From the NCBI RefSeq assembly GCF_000166055.1, contig NC_014664.1, positions 743,927 through 807,926 of the forward strand: a stretch of 64,000 nucleotides of DNA, given 5' to 3'. The notes under the pieces were generated by a model. That model was not told the DNA's origin, searched no databases, and worked only from the letters and a program-made list of their open reading frames with translations. Of the stretch, positions 40,134 to 49,122 are shown piece by piece; position 1 is the first letter of the stretch; each line of letters begins with the position of its first letter. The DNA comes from Rhodomicrobium vannielii ATCC 17100. Lineage in GTDB: Bacteria; Pseudomonadota; Alphaproteobacteria; Rhizobiales; Rhodomicrobiaceae. A program made the position numbers and the translations under genes.

Positions 40134-42188
40134 ATGACGCTCCGGCCCTTCGCATCGCTTCTCATCGCCAATCGCGGTGAAATCGCCTGCCGCATCGTGC
40201 GCACCGCCCGCCGCATGGGGCTTCGCACCATCGCCGTATACTCGGAGGCGGACGCCCGCGCGCGCCATATGAAGGCGGCCGACGACGCGCGGCTGATCGG
40301 GCCTGCACCCGCCCGCGACAGCTATCTCGACATCGGCCGCATCATCGAGGCCGCCAAGGCGAGCGGCGCGGAGGCGGTGCATCCCGGTTACGGCTTCTTG
40401 TCGGAGAAGGCTGCGTTCGGGGAAGCCTGCGCGGAGGCGGGGCTCATCTTCGTCGGGCCACCCGCGTCAGCCATCCGCTCGATGGGTTCGAAGGCTGCGG
40501 CGAAAGCGCTGATGGAGGCGGCGGGCGTGCCGGTCGTTCCGGGCTATGGCGGCGCGGCGCAAGACGCGGCGGCTTTCGCGCGCGAGGCAAAGCGGCTCGG
40601 CTTCCCGGTGCTCCTTAAGGCGGTCGCAGGCGGCGGCGGCAAAGGCATGCGTATCGTTCGCGCGGCGGATGAACTGGAAGTCGCGCTCACGGCCGCGAAG
40701 CGCGAGGCGGCGGCGGCTTTCGGCGACGACACGCTGATGATGGAGCGCTTCGTCGAGCGGCCCCGCCACATCGAGGTACAGATCTTCGCGGACTCGCATG
40801 GCAACGTCGTCTCGCTGTTCGAGCGCGAATGCACGCTTCAGCGCCGCCACCAGAAGGTCGTCGAGGAAGCGCCGTCGCCCTCGCTCGATGACGCGCGACG
40901 CGAGGCGCTCTGCGACGCGGCGCGAAAAGCGGCGGCGGCCATCGGCTATGTCGGCGCGGGCACGGTGGAATTCGTCGCCGACGAGACGAACGCGTGGTTC
41001 ATCGAAATGAACACGCGCCTTCAGGTCGAGCACGCGGTGACGGAGGCGATCACCGGCCTCGACCTCGTTGAATGGCAACTCCGCGTGGCCATGGGCGAGA
41101 CGCTGCCGCTGCGGCAGGAGGAAATCGCGCGCGCCGGGCACGCAATCGAGGCGCGCATCTATGCCGAGGATGCAGACGCGGGCTTCTTGCCGTCCACCGG
41201 GACCATCACGCAATGGCGCGCGCCGCAAGCGGGGCAGGGGCTCCGCATCGATACCGGTTTCGGCGCTGGCGACGAGGTCACGCCGCATTACGATCCGATG
41301 CTTGCGAAGCTCATCGCGCACGCGCCGACCCGTGCCGCTGCGCTCGCCCGGTTGCGAGGCGTGTTGTCGGGCTTCGAGATCGCGGGTGTAGCCACGAACG
41401 TGGCTTTTCTCGCGCGGCTTCTCGGCGAGGGCGCGGTCGCGGCGAACGCGATCGATACCGGATATATCGAGCGCGAGCACGCTGGCCTCGATGCGAGCCA
41501 CACGCCCGGCGCCGTGCATCTCGCGGCGGCGGTGGCAGCGATCCTTTCACGCGAGGCGGACGAAACGCGCCGCGATCCGGCCGATCCGTGGTCGCCATGG
41601 GTGGCGGGCGCGGCATGGGTGGCAGACGCGGCATGTGTGGCGGGCGCGGCATGGGCGCTCTTCGGCTCGCGCGGCCGCGTTTTCGAATTTCGCGGCAAGG
41701 ACGGCCATGCGTTCACCGTCCGCCTCGAACAGAGCCGCAACGGCATGACGCTCGCCGTCGAAGGCGAGGCCGCGCGGTTCGCGTTCGAGCGCGAGCGCGG
41801 CGATCCGCATCGTTTTGCGGTGACGCTCGGCGGCGCGCGGCGAGCCATCGGCGCGGTGTATGGCGACGGCGCGGTAACGGTTTTCGACGGCCCGCAGCCG
41901 ATCCGCCTCGCGCCCGTCGATCCTTTCGCGGCGGAGGCGACCACGCATCACCACGGCACGGGCACGCTCGCGCCGATGCCGGGGACGGTGCTTACGCTGC
42001 TCGCTGAGCCGGGCGCGAGCCTCGAAGCGGGCGCTCCGATCCTCATCCTCGAAGCCATGAAAATGGAGCACACCGTGCGAGCGCCGTCGCGCGGGCGCGT
42101 TGCGCGCTACGCCGTCGCCATCGGCGATTTCGTCTCCGAGGGCGCGGCGCTGATGGAGTTCGAGGCCGAGGAGGCGCGCGATGGTTGA
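40134..42188 (+). CDS. mccA: Methylcrotonoyl-CoA carboxylase alpha subunit (biotin carboxylase/BCCP)
   Basis: A 684-residue protein. The biotin carboxylase domain occupies ~1-450 (LLIANRGEIACRIVRTARRMG, the ATP-grasp loop KAVAGGGGKGMRIV, FIEMNTRLQVEHAVTE). A variable middle contains a short Ala/Val/Trp repeat from an 18-bp tandem duplication. The C-terminal biotinyl domain carries EAMKMEH, with the Lys that is biotinylated near residue 643. It carboxylates biotin for leucine degradation. Its stop overlaps the mvaB start by eight bases. Confidence 0.95.
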   Translation: MTLRPFASLLIANRGEIACRIVRTARRMGLRTIAVYSEADARARHMKAADDARLIGPAPARDSYLDIGRIIEAAKASGAEAVHPGYGFLSEKAAFGEACAEAGLIFVGPPASAIRSMGSKAAAKALMEAAGVPVVPGYGGAAQDAAAFAREAKRLGFPVLLKAVAGGGGKGMRIVRAADELEVALTAAKREAAAAFGDDTLMMERFVERPRHIEVQIFADSHGNVVSLFERECTLQRRHQKVVEEAPSPSLDDARREALCDAARKAAAAIGYVGAGTVEFVADETNAWFIEMNTRLQVEHAVTEAITGLDLVEWQLRVAMGETLPLRQEEIARAGHAIEARIYAEDADAGFLPSTGTITQWRAPQAGQGLRIDTGFGAGDEVTPHYDPMLAKLIAHAPTRAAALARLRGVLSGFEIAGVATNVAFLARLLGEGAVAANAIDTGYIEREHAGLDASHTPGAVHLAAAVAAILSREADETRRDPADPWSPWVAGAAWVADAACVAGAAWALFGSRGRVFEFRGKDGHAFTVRLEQSRNGMTLAVEGEAARFAFERERGDPHRFAVTLGGARRAIGAVYGDGAVTVFDGPQPIRLAPVDPFAAEATTHHHGTGTLAPMPGTVLTLLAEPGASLEAGAPILILEAMKMEHTVRAPSRGRVARYAVAIGDFVSEGAALMEFEAEEARDG
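41594..41657 (+). repeat. 18-bp tandem repeat inside mccA
   Basis: Three and a half copies of an 18-bp unit close to GGCATGGGTGGCGGGCGC, in frame, encode repeated WVAGAA/WVADAA/CVAGAA hexapeptides. Each copy differs by one or two bases. The repeat is a multiple of three, so the reading frame is kept and the length could vary by replication slippage. Confidence 0.85.
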
Positions 42189-43059
42189 GCAGGTGCGCAT
42201 CGTCGAGGTGGGGCCGCGCGATGGCCTGCAAAATGAGGCGGCGGTGCTGCCGGTCGAAACGCGCGTCGTCTTCATCGAAAAGCTGATCGCGGCGGGGCTG
42301 ACGACGATCGAGGCGGGCAGCTTTGTCTCGCCGCGCCGGGTGCCGCAAATGGCCGACACGGCGGTCGTGCTGAAAGCCTTTGAGGGCCGGCGCGGCGTGT
42401 CGTTGCCAGTGCTCGTGCCCAACATGACCGGGCTTGAGGCTGCGCTTGCGGCGGGCGCGCGGGAGATCGCGATCTTCGGGTCGGCTTCGGAAAGCTTCTC
42501 GCGGAAGAACATCAATTGCTCGATTGCCGAGTCCTTCGAGCGGTTCGCGCCCGTTGTCGAACGTGCGCGGGCGGAAGGTGTGGCGGTGCGCGGCTATGTG
42601 TCTTGCGTGCTCGGATGCCCCTATGAAGGCGCGGTGCCGCTCGCGCGCGTTGTGGATGTGGCCAAAAGGCTCTTCGCGCTCGGCTGCTACGAGGTTTCGC
42701 TCGGCGACACCATCGGCGTCGGCGCGCCGAACGCCGCGCGCGCCATGCTGCGGGCGGTGGCGGAGTGCGTGCCGATGAAAAGCCTCGCCGTCCATTTCCA
42801 CGATACCAAGCGGCAGGCGGTCGCGAACATATACGCGTGTCTTGAAGAGGGCGTCCGCGTGATCGACAGTTCGGCGGGCGGTCTCGGCGGATGCCCCTAT
42901 GCGCCCGGTGCTTCGGGGAACGTGGCGACGGAGGACGTGGTTTATCTGCTCGATGGCCTCGGTTTCGAGACGGGCGTGGATCGCGCCGCGATCATGGAAG
43001 CCGCGCGATTCGCTTGTGAGGCGCTCGGCAAAGGCGGCGTGCCGCGACGCGCGCCATAA
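42181..43059 (+). CDS. mvaB: Hydroxymethylglutaryl-CoA lyase
   Basis: A 292-residue TIM-barrel lyase splitting HMG-CoA into acetyl-CoA and acetoacetate, the last step of leucine degradation. It contains VEVGPRDGLQNEA, GSFVSPRRVPQM, VSLGDTIGVG, the metal-binding HFHDTKRQAVANIYA, and the active-site Cys loop GLGGCPYAPGASGN. Its start lies inside the mccA stop region (eight-base overlap), indicating translational coupling. Length is normal. Confidence 0.96.
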   Translation: MVEQVRIVEVGPRDGLQNEAAVLPVETRVVFIEKLIAAGLTTIEAGSFVSPRRVPQMADTAVVLKAFEGRRGVSLPVLVPNMTGLEAALAAGAREIAIFGSASESFSRKNINCSIAESFERFAPVVERARAEGVAVRGYVSCVLGCPYEGAVPLARVVDVAKRLFALGCYEVSLGDTIGVGAPNAARAMLRAVAECVPMKSLAVHFHDTKRQAVANIYACLEEGVRVIDSSAGGLGGCPYAPGASGNVATEDVVYLLDGLGFETGVDRAAIMEAARFACEALGKGGVPRRAP

Positions 43060-43241
43060 GGCGACCCTTTTGCCGCCGATTACGACTTGGCTCGAAGACC
43101 ATGGCTGCCGATATGTCAGACGGCATGACCAGCAACCGTTGAACCGGCTTCGCGATAGGATCATGCTCCGCAAAATGTCGAAGCGAGGCCCCGTTTGACA
43201 GAGGCGATCTCGCTTGACGAAGAAATCCGAGGAGACCCGCT

Positions 43242-44423
43242 TTGCAAAGTTTTCGCTGGGAAGACCCTTTCCTGCTCGATGACCAGTTGTCGGAAGAGGA
43301 GAGGCTGATCGCGGATTCGGCGCGCGCCTACTGTCAGGAGCGATTGCAGCCGCGCGTGCTCTCGGCCTATCGCGAGGAGCGGTTCGACCGCGAAATCTTG
43401 ACGGAAATGGGCGAACTCGGCCTTCTCGGGCCGACGATTCCTGAGGAATTCGGCGGCGCGGGCGTGAGCCATGTCGCCTATGGGCTGATCGCGCGCGAGG
43501 TTGAGCGCGTCGATTCCGGCTATCGCTCGGCGATGAGCGTGCAATCGTCGCTCGTGATGCATCCGATCCACGCCTATGGCACCGACGCGCAGAAGAAGCG
43601 CTGGCTGCCGGGGCTGGCGCGCGGCGAAATCGTTGGCTGCTTCGGCCTCACCGAACCCGACTCGGGGTCGGACCCCGCCAGCATGCGCACTCGCGCCGTG
43701 AAGGTCGACGGCGGCTATCTGCTTTCCGGCCAGAAGATGTGGATCACGAACAGCCCCATCGCGGACATCGCGGTCGTCTGGGCGAAGTCCGACGCGCATG
43801 ACGGCAAGATCAAGGGCTTCGTCGTGGAGCGCGGCACAAAGGGGTTCTCGACGCCGAAGATCGAGGGCAAGCTCAGCTTGCGCGCGTCGATCACGGGCGA
43901 AATCGTGCTCGACGAGGCCTTCGTGCCGGAGGAAAACCTGCTACCGGGCGCGAGTGGTCTCGCCGGTCCGTTCGGATGTCTCAACAAGGCGCGCTACGGC
44001 ATTGCATGGGGCGTTACCGGCGCAGCGGAATTTTGCTGGCACGCCGCGCGCGACTACACGCTAGCGCGCAAGCAGTTCGGTCGACCGCTTGCCGCGAACC
44101 AGCTCGTCCAGTTCAAGCTGGCGGGCATGCAGACGGAAATCGCGCTCGCACTGCAAGCCGCGCTTCGCGTCGGCCGCATGCTGGACGAAGGCACCGCCGC
44201 GCCCGAGGCGATCTCGCTCATCAAGCGCAACAACTGCATCAAGGCGCTCGACATCGCGCGGCAAGCCCGCGACATGCATGGCGGCAACGGCATCGCCGAC
44301 AGTTTCCACGTGATGCGGCACATGGCGAACCTCGAAACGGTGAACACCTACGAGGGCACACAGGATGTGCATGCGCTGATCCTCGGTCGCGCGCAGACCG
44401 GCATTCAGGCGTTTACGGCATGA
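43242..44423 (+). CDS. gcdH: Glutaryl-CoA dehydrogenase
   Basis: A 393-residue acyl-CoA dehydrogenase. It shows [40 protein letters not shown], and the catalytic Glu in [20 protein letters not shown]. The [14 protein letters not shown] segment and the C-terminal sequence fit glutaryl-CoA dehydrogenase, which oxidises and decarboxylates glutaryl-CoA to crotonyl-CoA in lysine and tryptophan degradation. The start is TTG (43242) giving [16 protein letters not shown], with a GAGGAG site. A CoA-transferase gene overlaps its stop. Confidence 0.92.
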   Translation: MQSFRWEDPFLLDDQLSEEERLIADSARAYCQERLQPRVLSAYREERFDREILTEMGELGLLGPTIPEEFGGAGVSHVAYGLIAREVERVDSGYRSAMSVQSSLVMHPIHAYGTDAQKKRWLPGLARGEIVGCFGLTEPDSGSDPASMRTRAVKVDGGYLLSGQKMWITNSPIADIAVVWAKSDAHDGKIKGFVVERGTKGFSTPKIEGKLSLRASITGEIVLDEAFVPEENLLPGASGLAGPFGCLNKARYGIAWGVTGAAEFCWHAARDYTLARKQFGRPLAANQLVQFKLAGMQTEIALALQAALRVGRMLDEGTAAPEAISLIKRNNCIKALDIARQARDMHGGNGIADSFHVMRHMANLETVNTYEGTQDVHALILGRAQTGIQAFTA

Positions 44424-45691
44424 GCGGCGGCGGTCAAGACAGGATGAGCGGCGGGGATACGGGAGCAGCGGGCCGGCCGAAGCCGGGGCCGCTCGCTCAT
44501 CTGCGCGTGCTCGACCTCAGCCGGGTGCTGGCGGGGCCATGGGCGAGCCAGCTTCTGGCGGATCTCGGCGCGACCGTTTTCAAGATCGAGAAGCCTGTGG
44601 AAGGCGACGACACGCGCCGCTGGGGGCCGCCATTCCTTAAGGACGCGAGCGGCGCGGATACGAGCGAGAGCGCGTATTACCTCGCGGCCAATCGCGGCAA
44701 GCGCTCGGTCGCCATCGACATCGCGAAGCCGGAGGGGAGCGCGCTCGTTCGCCACCTCGCTGCCACCTGCGACGTGTTCCTCGAAAACTTCAAGGTCGGC
44801 GGCTTGGCGAAATACGGCCTCGATTACGCGGCGATTCGCGCCGTGAAGCCGGAAATCGTCTATTGCTCGATCACGGGCTTCGGACAAACCGGGCCTTACG
44901 CGGCGCGCCCCGGCTACGATTTCATGATTCAGGGCATGGGCGGGTTGATGAGCCTCACGGGCGAGCCGGACGGCGAACCCATGAAGGTGGGCGTCGCCTT
45001 GGCGGACGTCTTCACCGGCATGTATGCCAGCGTGGGCGTGCTCGCCGCGCTCGCCCATCGCGACCGCACCGGCGAAGGGCAATATATCGACCTCGCGCTG
45101 CTCGATGTGCAGACCGCCGTGCTCGCCAATCAGGCGACGAACTGGCTTGTCGGTGGCGTGGTTCCGCAGCGGCTCGGCAACGCGCATCCGAATATCGTGC
45201 CGTATCAGGCTTTCGAGACGCGCGACGGCCATGTGATCGTCGCCGTCGGCAATGATGCGCAGTTCACGCGGTTCTGCGCGGCGGCGGGCTGCGAAGCTTT
45301 GGCGAGCGACGCGAAATTTGCGACCAACGTCGCGCGCGTGCGCCATCGCGAGGAGCTTGTCGCGCTCTTGAAGCCGCTCCTCGCGGCCCGCGGCAGCGCG
45401 GACTGGATCGCGGCGCTCGAAGCGGCGGGCGTGCCGTGCGGCCCGATCAACGACGTCGCGCAGGTCTTCGCGCAGGAGCAGATCCGTCATCGTGGCATGT
45501 CGGTGCGCATGAAGCACCCGGCGGGTCCGGTCGATCTCGTCGGCAATCCGCTGCAACTTTCGGAAACGCCCGTCGCCTACGACTGCGCGCCGCCGCTTCT
45601 TGGCGCTGACACCGAGCGGACGCTTCTGGACATCGGCCTTGATGCCGACGCGATTGCGGCGTTACGCGACAGCGGCGCGATCGGCGGATAA
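44420..45691 (+). CDS. CaiB/BaiF class III CoA-transferase, probably glutarate CoA-transferase
   Basis: A 423-residue CoA-transferase. It has [32 protein letters not shown], the [16 protein letters not shown] loop, and [39 protein letters not shown], whose Asp residues include the predicted catalytic one. The ATG at 44420 overlaps the gcdH stop as ATGA; an ATG eight codons later is possible. The pairing with glutaryl-CoA dehydrogenase, as for mammalian SUGCT, makes succinyl-CoA:glutarate transfer the best guess; family members vary widely in substrate. Confidence 0.88.
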   Translation: MSGGGQDRMSGGDTGAAGRPKPGPLAHLRVLDLSRVLAGPWASQLLADLGATVFKIEKPVEGDDTRRWGPPFLKDASGADTSESAYYLAANRGKRSVAIDIAKPEGSALVRHLAATCDVFLENFKVGGLAKYGLDYAAIRAVKPEIVYCSITGFGQTGPYAARPGYDFMIQGMGGLMSLTGEPDGEPMKVGVALADVFTGMYASVGVLAALAHRDRTGEGQYIDLALLDVQTAVLANQATNWLVGGVVPQRLGNAHPNIVPYQAFETRDGHVIVAVGNDAQFTRFCAAAGCEALASDAKFATNVARVRHREELVALLKPLLAARGSADWIAALEAAGVPCGPINDVAQVFAQEQIRHRGMSVRMKHPAGPVDLVGNPLQLSETPVAYDCAPPLLGADTERTLLDIGLDADAIAALRDSGAIGG

Positions 45692-45728
45692 GGACAGCAA
45701 TCGGCGCGGTACACTCCGGCCGCGCAAA

Positions 45729-45754
45729 AAACCGCGAGGTTTCCCTCGCGGTTT
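45729..45754 (-). terminator. Intrinsic terminator between convergent units
   Basis: AAACCGCGAGG and CCTCGCGGTTT form a perfect 11-bp stem with a four-base loop. On the minus strand it is followed by TTTTTT; on the plus strand by only a short T run. It ends transcripts from both the catabolic block and the membrane-protein pair, and is stronger for the minus strand. Confidence 0.8.
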
Positions 45755-45802
45755 GCGATCAATCCGGCCACATGGGCTTTGCCTTTCGGGAAAAGGAAAG
45801 AA

Positions 45803-45829
45803 CCGCCGCATCGTTGACCGATGCGGCGG
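45803..45829 (-). terminator. Terminator of the minus-strand membrane-protein gene
   Basis: CCGCCGCATCG and CGATGCGGCGG form a perfect 11-bp stem with a five-base loop, eight bases after the stop at 45837. On the minus strand it is followed by TTCTTTCCTTTT. Confidence 0.75.
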
Positions 45830-45836
45830 GATTGTT

Positions 45837-46298
45837 TCAAATCTGGCGGAACTTCTTGGCAAGTAACCCGGCCACGAGACCGCCCGCAGCGGCGGCTGTC
45901 GCGACCTTCACCGGGCCATAAGTCCGCACGGCATATTCGATCTGCCGTCCAATGTCGTTCACGGTTGCTGGCACCTGCGCCTGAAAAGCTTGAACGGGAC
46001 GTTCGAACGCTTCACTTACGCTTGGTGTCTTCTCCCTGGTAATTCCATAGGCCACGAATGCTATCAGCAATCCAGCTGCGGTCAGGACTCCAGCCATGAT
46101 CGCCGCCGAAGTTACCGGATCGTTGCTCCGGGAGGTTAACTCCCAGAAACCCGCCAACAGCGCGAAGACGATCGCCCCAAGAAACGCCGTCCCCGCTACT
46201 GAAAGCACGAGATACCTCGTGACCATAGTTTTCGCGTAATCGCCCACGCGCCGACCCGCTTCGCCGACGGCCAATAGCCTCAGAGCTGCTCCAAACAT
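45837..46298 (-). CDS. Small two-helix membrane protein, phage-holin-family-like
   Basis: A 153-residue protein with membrane helices near residues 27-50 (TRYLVLSVAGTAFLGAIVFALLAGF) and 65-87 (AAIMAGVLTAAGLLIAFVAYG), an amphipathic stretch, and a weaker C-terminal Ala/Gly-rich helix. The arrangement is similar to the Actinobacteriophage_holin_6/YqjE-like proteins encoded with ElaB/YqjD relatives. It lies 13 bases after the DUF883 gene, as yqjE lies next to yqjD in E. coli. A stress-related inner-membrane role is inferred only. Confidence 0.65.
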   Translation of the reverse strand: MFGAALRLLAVGEAGRRVGDYAKTMVTRYLVLSVAGTAFLGAIVFALLAGFWELTSRSNDPVTSAAIMAGVLTAAGLLIAFVAYGITREKTPSVSEAFERPVQAFQAQVPATVNDIGRQIEYAVRTYGPVKVATAAAAGGLVAGLLAKKFRQI

Positions 46299-46311
46299 GG
46301 GCGTTACTCCT

Positions 46312-46578
46312 TCAGCGAGTGAGAAGAGCGCCGACGAGGAAGCCGACGCCAGCTGCGATGAGGGTGGCCTGCACCGGTTTGTCGCGGATCTGCTTTTCGA
46401 CGTCGCCGATGTTCTGCTGCACGGTGTCCTTGACGCCCGTGAGCTTGTCCTGAGCGTATGAGCCGTATTTATCGGTGAGTTCCTTCACCTGCGCGCGAAG
46501 ATCGTCAATCTCGTTCTTGCTTTTATCAGCAGCATAGTCCGTGGTGGAGTTGATCTCGTGGATACTTTCCTTGGCCAT
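46312..46578 (-). CDS. DUF883 (ElaB/YqjD-like) membrane-anchored protein
   Basis: An 88-residue protein: a charged coiled-coil (DKSKNEIDDLRAQVKELTDKYGSYAQDKLTGVKDTVQQNIGDVEKQI) and a C-terminal membrane anchor with small residues (PVQATLIAAGVGFLVGALLTR). This is the YqjD/ElaB plan. In E. coli these proteins are tail-anchored, made in stationary phase and bind ribosomes. Its partner membrane gene follows directly. Confidence 0.88.
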   Translation of the reverse strand: MAKESIHEINSTTDYAADKSKNEIDDLRAQVKELTDKYGSYAQDKLTGVKDTVQQNIGDVEKQIRDKPVQATLIAAGVGFLVGALLTR

Positions 46579-46913
46579 GGTGGAGTTTTCCTTTCGAATT
46601 GTCCGTGTCTAGTTCGATCACCTTGTTCCGCTCGGATATTTCATTTGAGTGGGGGTGATCTACTGCCGGGCAAATCCGTGCCCGTCTGTCATTCGGAGAA
46701 CGCGCCCATGCCATGAGCGTTCCACTCCCTTTGTCGGGTAATGCCGCCGTCATGGACCGATTGCGGACGATTCGGGGGCAGAACGATCGTCGGTCGTCGG
46801 GATTGGTTGCAAAGCCGTTGCATAACCGCCGCCGATTCAGCGGAAGTCTCTTGTAGCGCTCAAGACCGCGCGCCATCTTCTGCACGTCGTGAAAGCCAAA
46901 AAGGATTCGCAAC
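46579..46913. other. Divergent promoter region of 335 bases
   Basis: It lies between two small divergent genes and should hold both promoters. On the minus strand a GGAAC occurs (46625-46629 as GTTCC), the -35 type of EcfG general-stress promoters, but the expected CGTT -10 element is missing at the right distance. No coding frame is convincing. Confidence 0.4.
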
Positions 46914-47324
46914 ATGGCCGACGCAGAAAAATATCTTGCTCATGTGAAGAAATACGTGAGCTCTCCCAACGAGGACGCCGTCGCCTCGATCGTGCGCCAT
47001 CTCGGCATAGCGCTGCGCAACCGCGATTCGGCGCTCGTATCGGGGACAGATCCCGAAGAATTGAAGCGTGTCCGCGAAAGCTGGCTCAAGAAGAAGCTTG
47101 CGCTCACCGAGAGCGACGAAGCGCTCGACGCCGCCATCCAGTCGCTGATGGACAAGATGAAGGGCGACCGCTCGAAGGAGCGCGTGACGGTCTATTACAT
47201 GCTCGCCGAACACTTCGGAAAGCTGGAAGGGCTCGTGAAGCCCGCCGCTGCCCCCAAAGCCGCGAAGGCCGAGGCAAAGCCCGCCGCTGCGGCGAAGCCT
47301 GCGAAATCCGCCGCGAAGAAGTAG
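46914..47324 (+). CDS. DUF2853 family protein
   Basis: A 136-residue protein. Residues 1-105 are helical and match DUF2853 (ADAEKYLAHVKKYVSSPNEDAVASIVRHLGIALRNRDSALVSGTD). The last 30 residues are an Ala/Lys/Pro repeat tail (KPAAAPKAAKAEAKPAAAAK) resembling the tails of histone-like proteins; non-specific nucleic-acid binding is possible. The family's role is unknown. Confidence 0.85.
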   Translation: MADAEKYLAHVKKYVSSPNEDAVASIVRHLGIALRNRDSALVSGTDPEELKRVRESWLKKKLALTESDEALDAAIQSLMDKMKGDRSKERVTVYYMLAEHFGKLEGLVKPAAAPKAAKAEAKPAAAAKPAKSAAKK

Positions 47325-47485
47325 GGCGACAGGCATCCGAAAACGCGGCGCGCGAGTCCTTGTCGTCAGTCAGGCGGCGCGTTATCGGAGATCGCAGAGC
47401 GTCCGCTATTCGAGGCGGATCGATTTCCGGCCGGGCGGGATCGCGCAACAACGATCCGCCCGGCCGATATGCATGGGTTTCCCGA

Positions 47486-47803
47486 TCAGGCGGGTTTGAC
47501 TTCCTGGATGGCCTCGAAGCCTTCGAAATGCGGTCCTTCGAGATAGAAAACCTTGCGCTCGCCCGCGCCCTGATGCGCCGCGCGGAAGCTTTCCGAGCGC
47601 GTCCAGTCCTCGAAAGCCTGCTTGCTCGCCCAGATGGTGTGCGAGACGTAGAGCGTGTGGTCCTCCGCCTCCGGTCCCTTGAGAAGGTGGAACGCGACGA
47701 AGCCCGGCTCGCGATTGATGTGGACGTCGCGCTTGATCCAGACGCCTTCGAAATCCTGTTCGCTTCCCCTCTTCACCCGAAACCGGTTCATCGCAACAAA
47801 CAT
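47486..47803 (-). CDS. Antibiotic biosynthesis monooxygenase (ABM) family protein
   Basis: A 105-residue ferredoxin-like alpha+beta protein. It has MFVAMNRFRVKRGSEQDFEGVW, then EPGFVAFHLLKG, and DHTLYVSHTIWASKQAFEDWTRSESFRAAH, the typical ABM pattern, similar to IsdG-like and quinol monooxygenases. The C-terminus (FYLEGPHFEGFEAIQEV) is characteristic of alphaproteobacterial members. Substrate is unknown. It is divergent from the SDR gene 93 bases away. Confidence 0.85.
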   Translation of the reverse strand: MFVAMNRFRVKRGSEQDFEGVWIKRDVHINREPGFVAFHLLKGPEAEDHTLYVSHTIWASKQAFEDWTRSESFRAAHQGAGERKVFYLEGPHFEGFEAIQEVKPA

Positions 47804-47896
47804 ATATCGTTCTCCTTCCGAGGCTGGACCCTGAGGCCGGGCGCGCCGATATGACGTGCGAATACGCTTCGCCCATCTGGATTTAGGAGGACTTCC

Positions 47897-48682
47897 GTGG
47901 ACTACAATCTCGAAGGCAAGCTTGCGTTTGTGACCGGATCGACCAAGGGCATCGGCAAAGCGACCGCAGAGCTGCTTCTAAGGGAAGGCGCGCGCGTCAT
48001 CATTCATGGCCGCTCGCGCGAAACCGTGGAGCATGCAAAGAAGGATTTGCCAACGGCGCACGCGGTTTACGGCGACCTCGCGAACAAGGCGGACGTCGAC
48101 CGGATCATCGAGGACGTGAAGGCCATCGGCGACGTGCAAATCCTCGTGAACAACGCCGGGATTTTCCAGCCGAAGCCGTTTCAGGACATCCCGGACGAGG
48201 ATTGGCTTCGCTTCTTCGATGTCAACGTCATGTCGGGCGTGCGCTTCTCCCGCGCGTTGCTCCCGCCGATGCTGCTGCTGAACTGGGGACGGATCATCTT
48301 CATCTCGTCCGAGTCCGCGCTCAATATTCCGGTGGAGATGATCCATTACGGCATGACGAAAACGGCGCAACTCGCGATTTCGCGCGGTCTGGCGGAGCTG
48401 ACGAAAGGCACGCAAGTGACGGTGAATGCGGTGCTGCCCGGCCCGACCTCGTCGGAGGGCGTGATCGACTTCGTGAAAGATCTGGCGAAATCCGAGGGTA
48501 AGGATGAGAAGGCCGTGGAAGCCGACTTCTTCAGGACCGCGCGGCCGACCTCGCTCTTGCAGCGCTTCGAAGACCCGCTTGAAATCGCGCAAACGGTCGT
48601 GTTCCTCGCCAGTCCGCTTTCGAGCGCGATCAACGGTGCGGCGCTTCGCGCAGATGGCGGCGTGTTCAAGTCGATTTTCTAA
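47897..48682 (+). CDS. Short-chain dehydrogenase/reductase
   Basis: A 261-residue NAD(P)-dependent oxidoreductase of the classical SDR type. Nucleotide binding is VTGSTKGIGKATAELLLREGARV; NNAG, the catalytic Ser in IIFISSESAL, and YGMTK follow in order. Arg after the first strand (IHGRSRE) favours NADPH. The start is GTG at 47897 with AGGAGG nine bases upstream. The substrate cannot be predicted. Confidence 0.92.
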   Translation: MDYNLEGKLAFVTGSTKGIGKATAELLLREGARVIIHGRSRETVEHAKKDLPTAHAVYGDLANKADVDRIIEDVKAIGDVQILVNNAGIFQPKPFQDIPDEDWLRFFDVNVMSGVRFSRALLPPMLLLNWGRIIFISSESALNIPVEMIHYGMTKTAQLAISRGLAELTKGTQVTVNAVLPGPTSSEGVIDFVKDLAKSEGKDEKAVEADFFRTARPTSLLQRFEDPLEIAQTVVFLASPLSSAINGAALRADGGVFKSIF

Positions 48683-48704
48683 TCGACTGACCCGCGTGGC
48701 GTTT

Positions 48705-48971
48705 CTAAAAACCCCAGCGCAGGCATCGGGCCCGCTTGCGCCCGAAGCATATATGCTGCGTACAGACATCGATCCGCCCGCGTCCGCAGCTGCAATTGTT
48801 GCAGCCGTCGAACCATTCAACGCATAGTTTCGGGCACTGGCCGCCGGAAGCAGAGAACCGCGCGAGCCATGGCCCGCGACTGCCGCCTTCGCCGAGCGAG
48901 GCGGCCTCCGCCAAAAACGAAGGCGCCGTCACGATCATCAGCGCGGCTGTTGCCGCAAGCCACGCTCGCAT
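48705..48971 (-). CDS. Exported cysteine-rich small protein
   Basis: An 88-residue protein. A signal peptide (MRAWLAATAALMIVTAPSFLAEAAS) precedes a ~60-residue mature part with eight cysteines arranged CPKLC, CNNCSC, C-x4-C (DVCTQHIC) and a last Cys near the end, enough for four disulfides. GAGGGGG stands just before the ATG at 48971. No family was recognised with confidence. It overlaps no other gene and converges with the SDR gene. A secreted disulfide-rich peptide or protease-inhibitor-like fold is possible. Confidence 0.7.
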   Translation of the reverse strand: MRAWLAATAALMIVTAPSFLAEAASLGEGGSRGPWLARFSASGGQCPKLCVEWFDGCNNCSCGRGRIDVCTQHICFGRKRARCLRWGF

Positions 48972-49122
48972 GTTCAGTCCCCCTCGTTGCGGTTGCTTAT
49001 CGCATTGTTGCAGTGACGCATCAGCCCTAAGAAAAACGAGAGCCCCGCCCACGCTCTCTTTCTTTTTAGTCATTTCAAGCATAAAACTGTTTCATATTAA
49101 GAAAAAGTAGCCGAGCGTTTTT

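Noticed and set aside
41594..41657. Regular repeats that might be a CRISPR-like array
   Set aside because: The units are contiguous 18-mers without spacers and lie inside the mccA coding frame; no cas genes and no array are present in the window.
42043..43173. 376-codon minus-strand frame opposite mccA/mvaB
   Set aside because: Antisense to overlapping, motif-complete genes; Arg/His/Ala-rich noise.
43060..43241. Possible gene fragment (WLEDHGCRYVRRHDQ) between mvaB and gcdH
   Set aside because: Only about 30 residues, no start signal and no recognisable family; treated as ordinary intergenic sequence.
46620..46645. GGAAC on the minus strand upstream of the DUF883 gene as an EcfG promoter
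   Set aside because: No CGTT or GTT element at the required 16-18 base distance.
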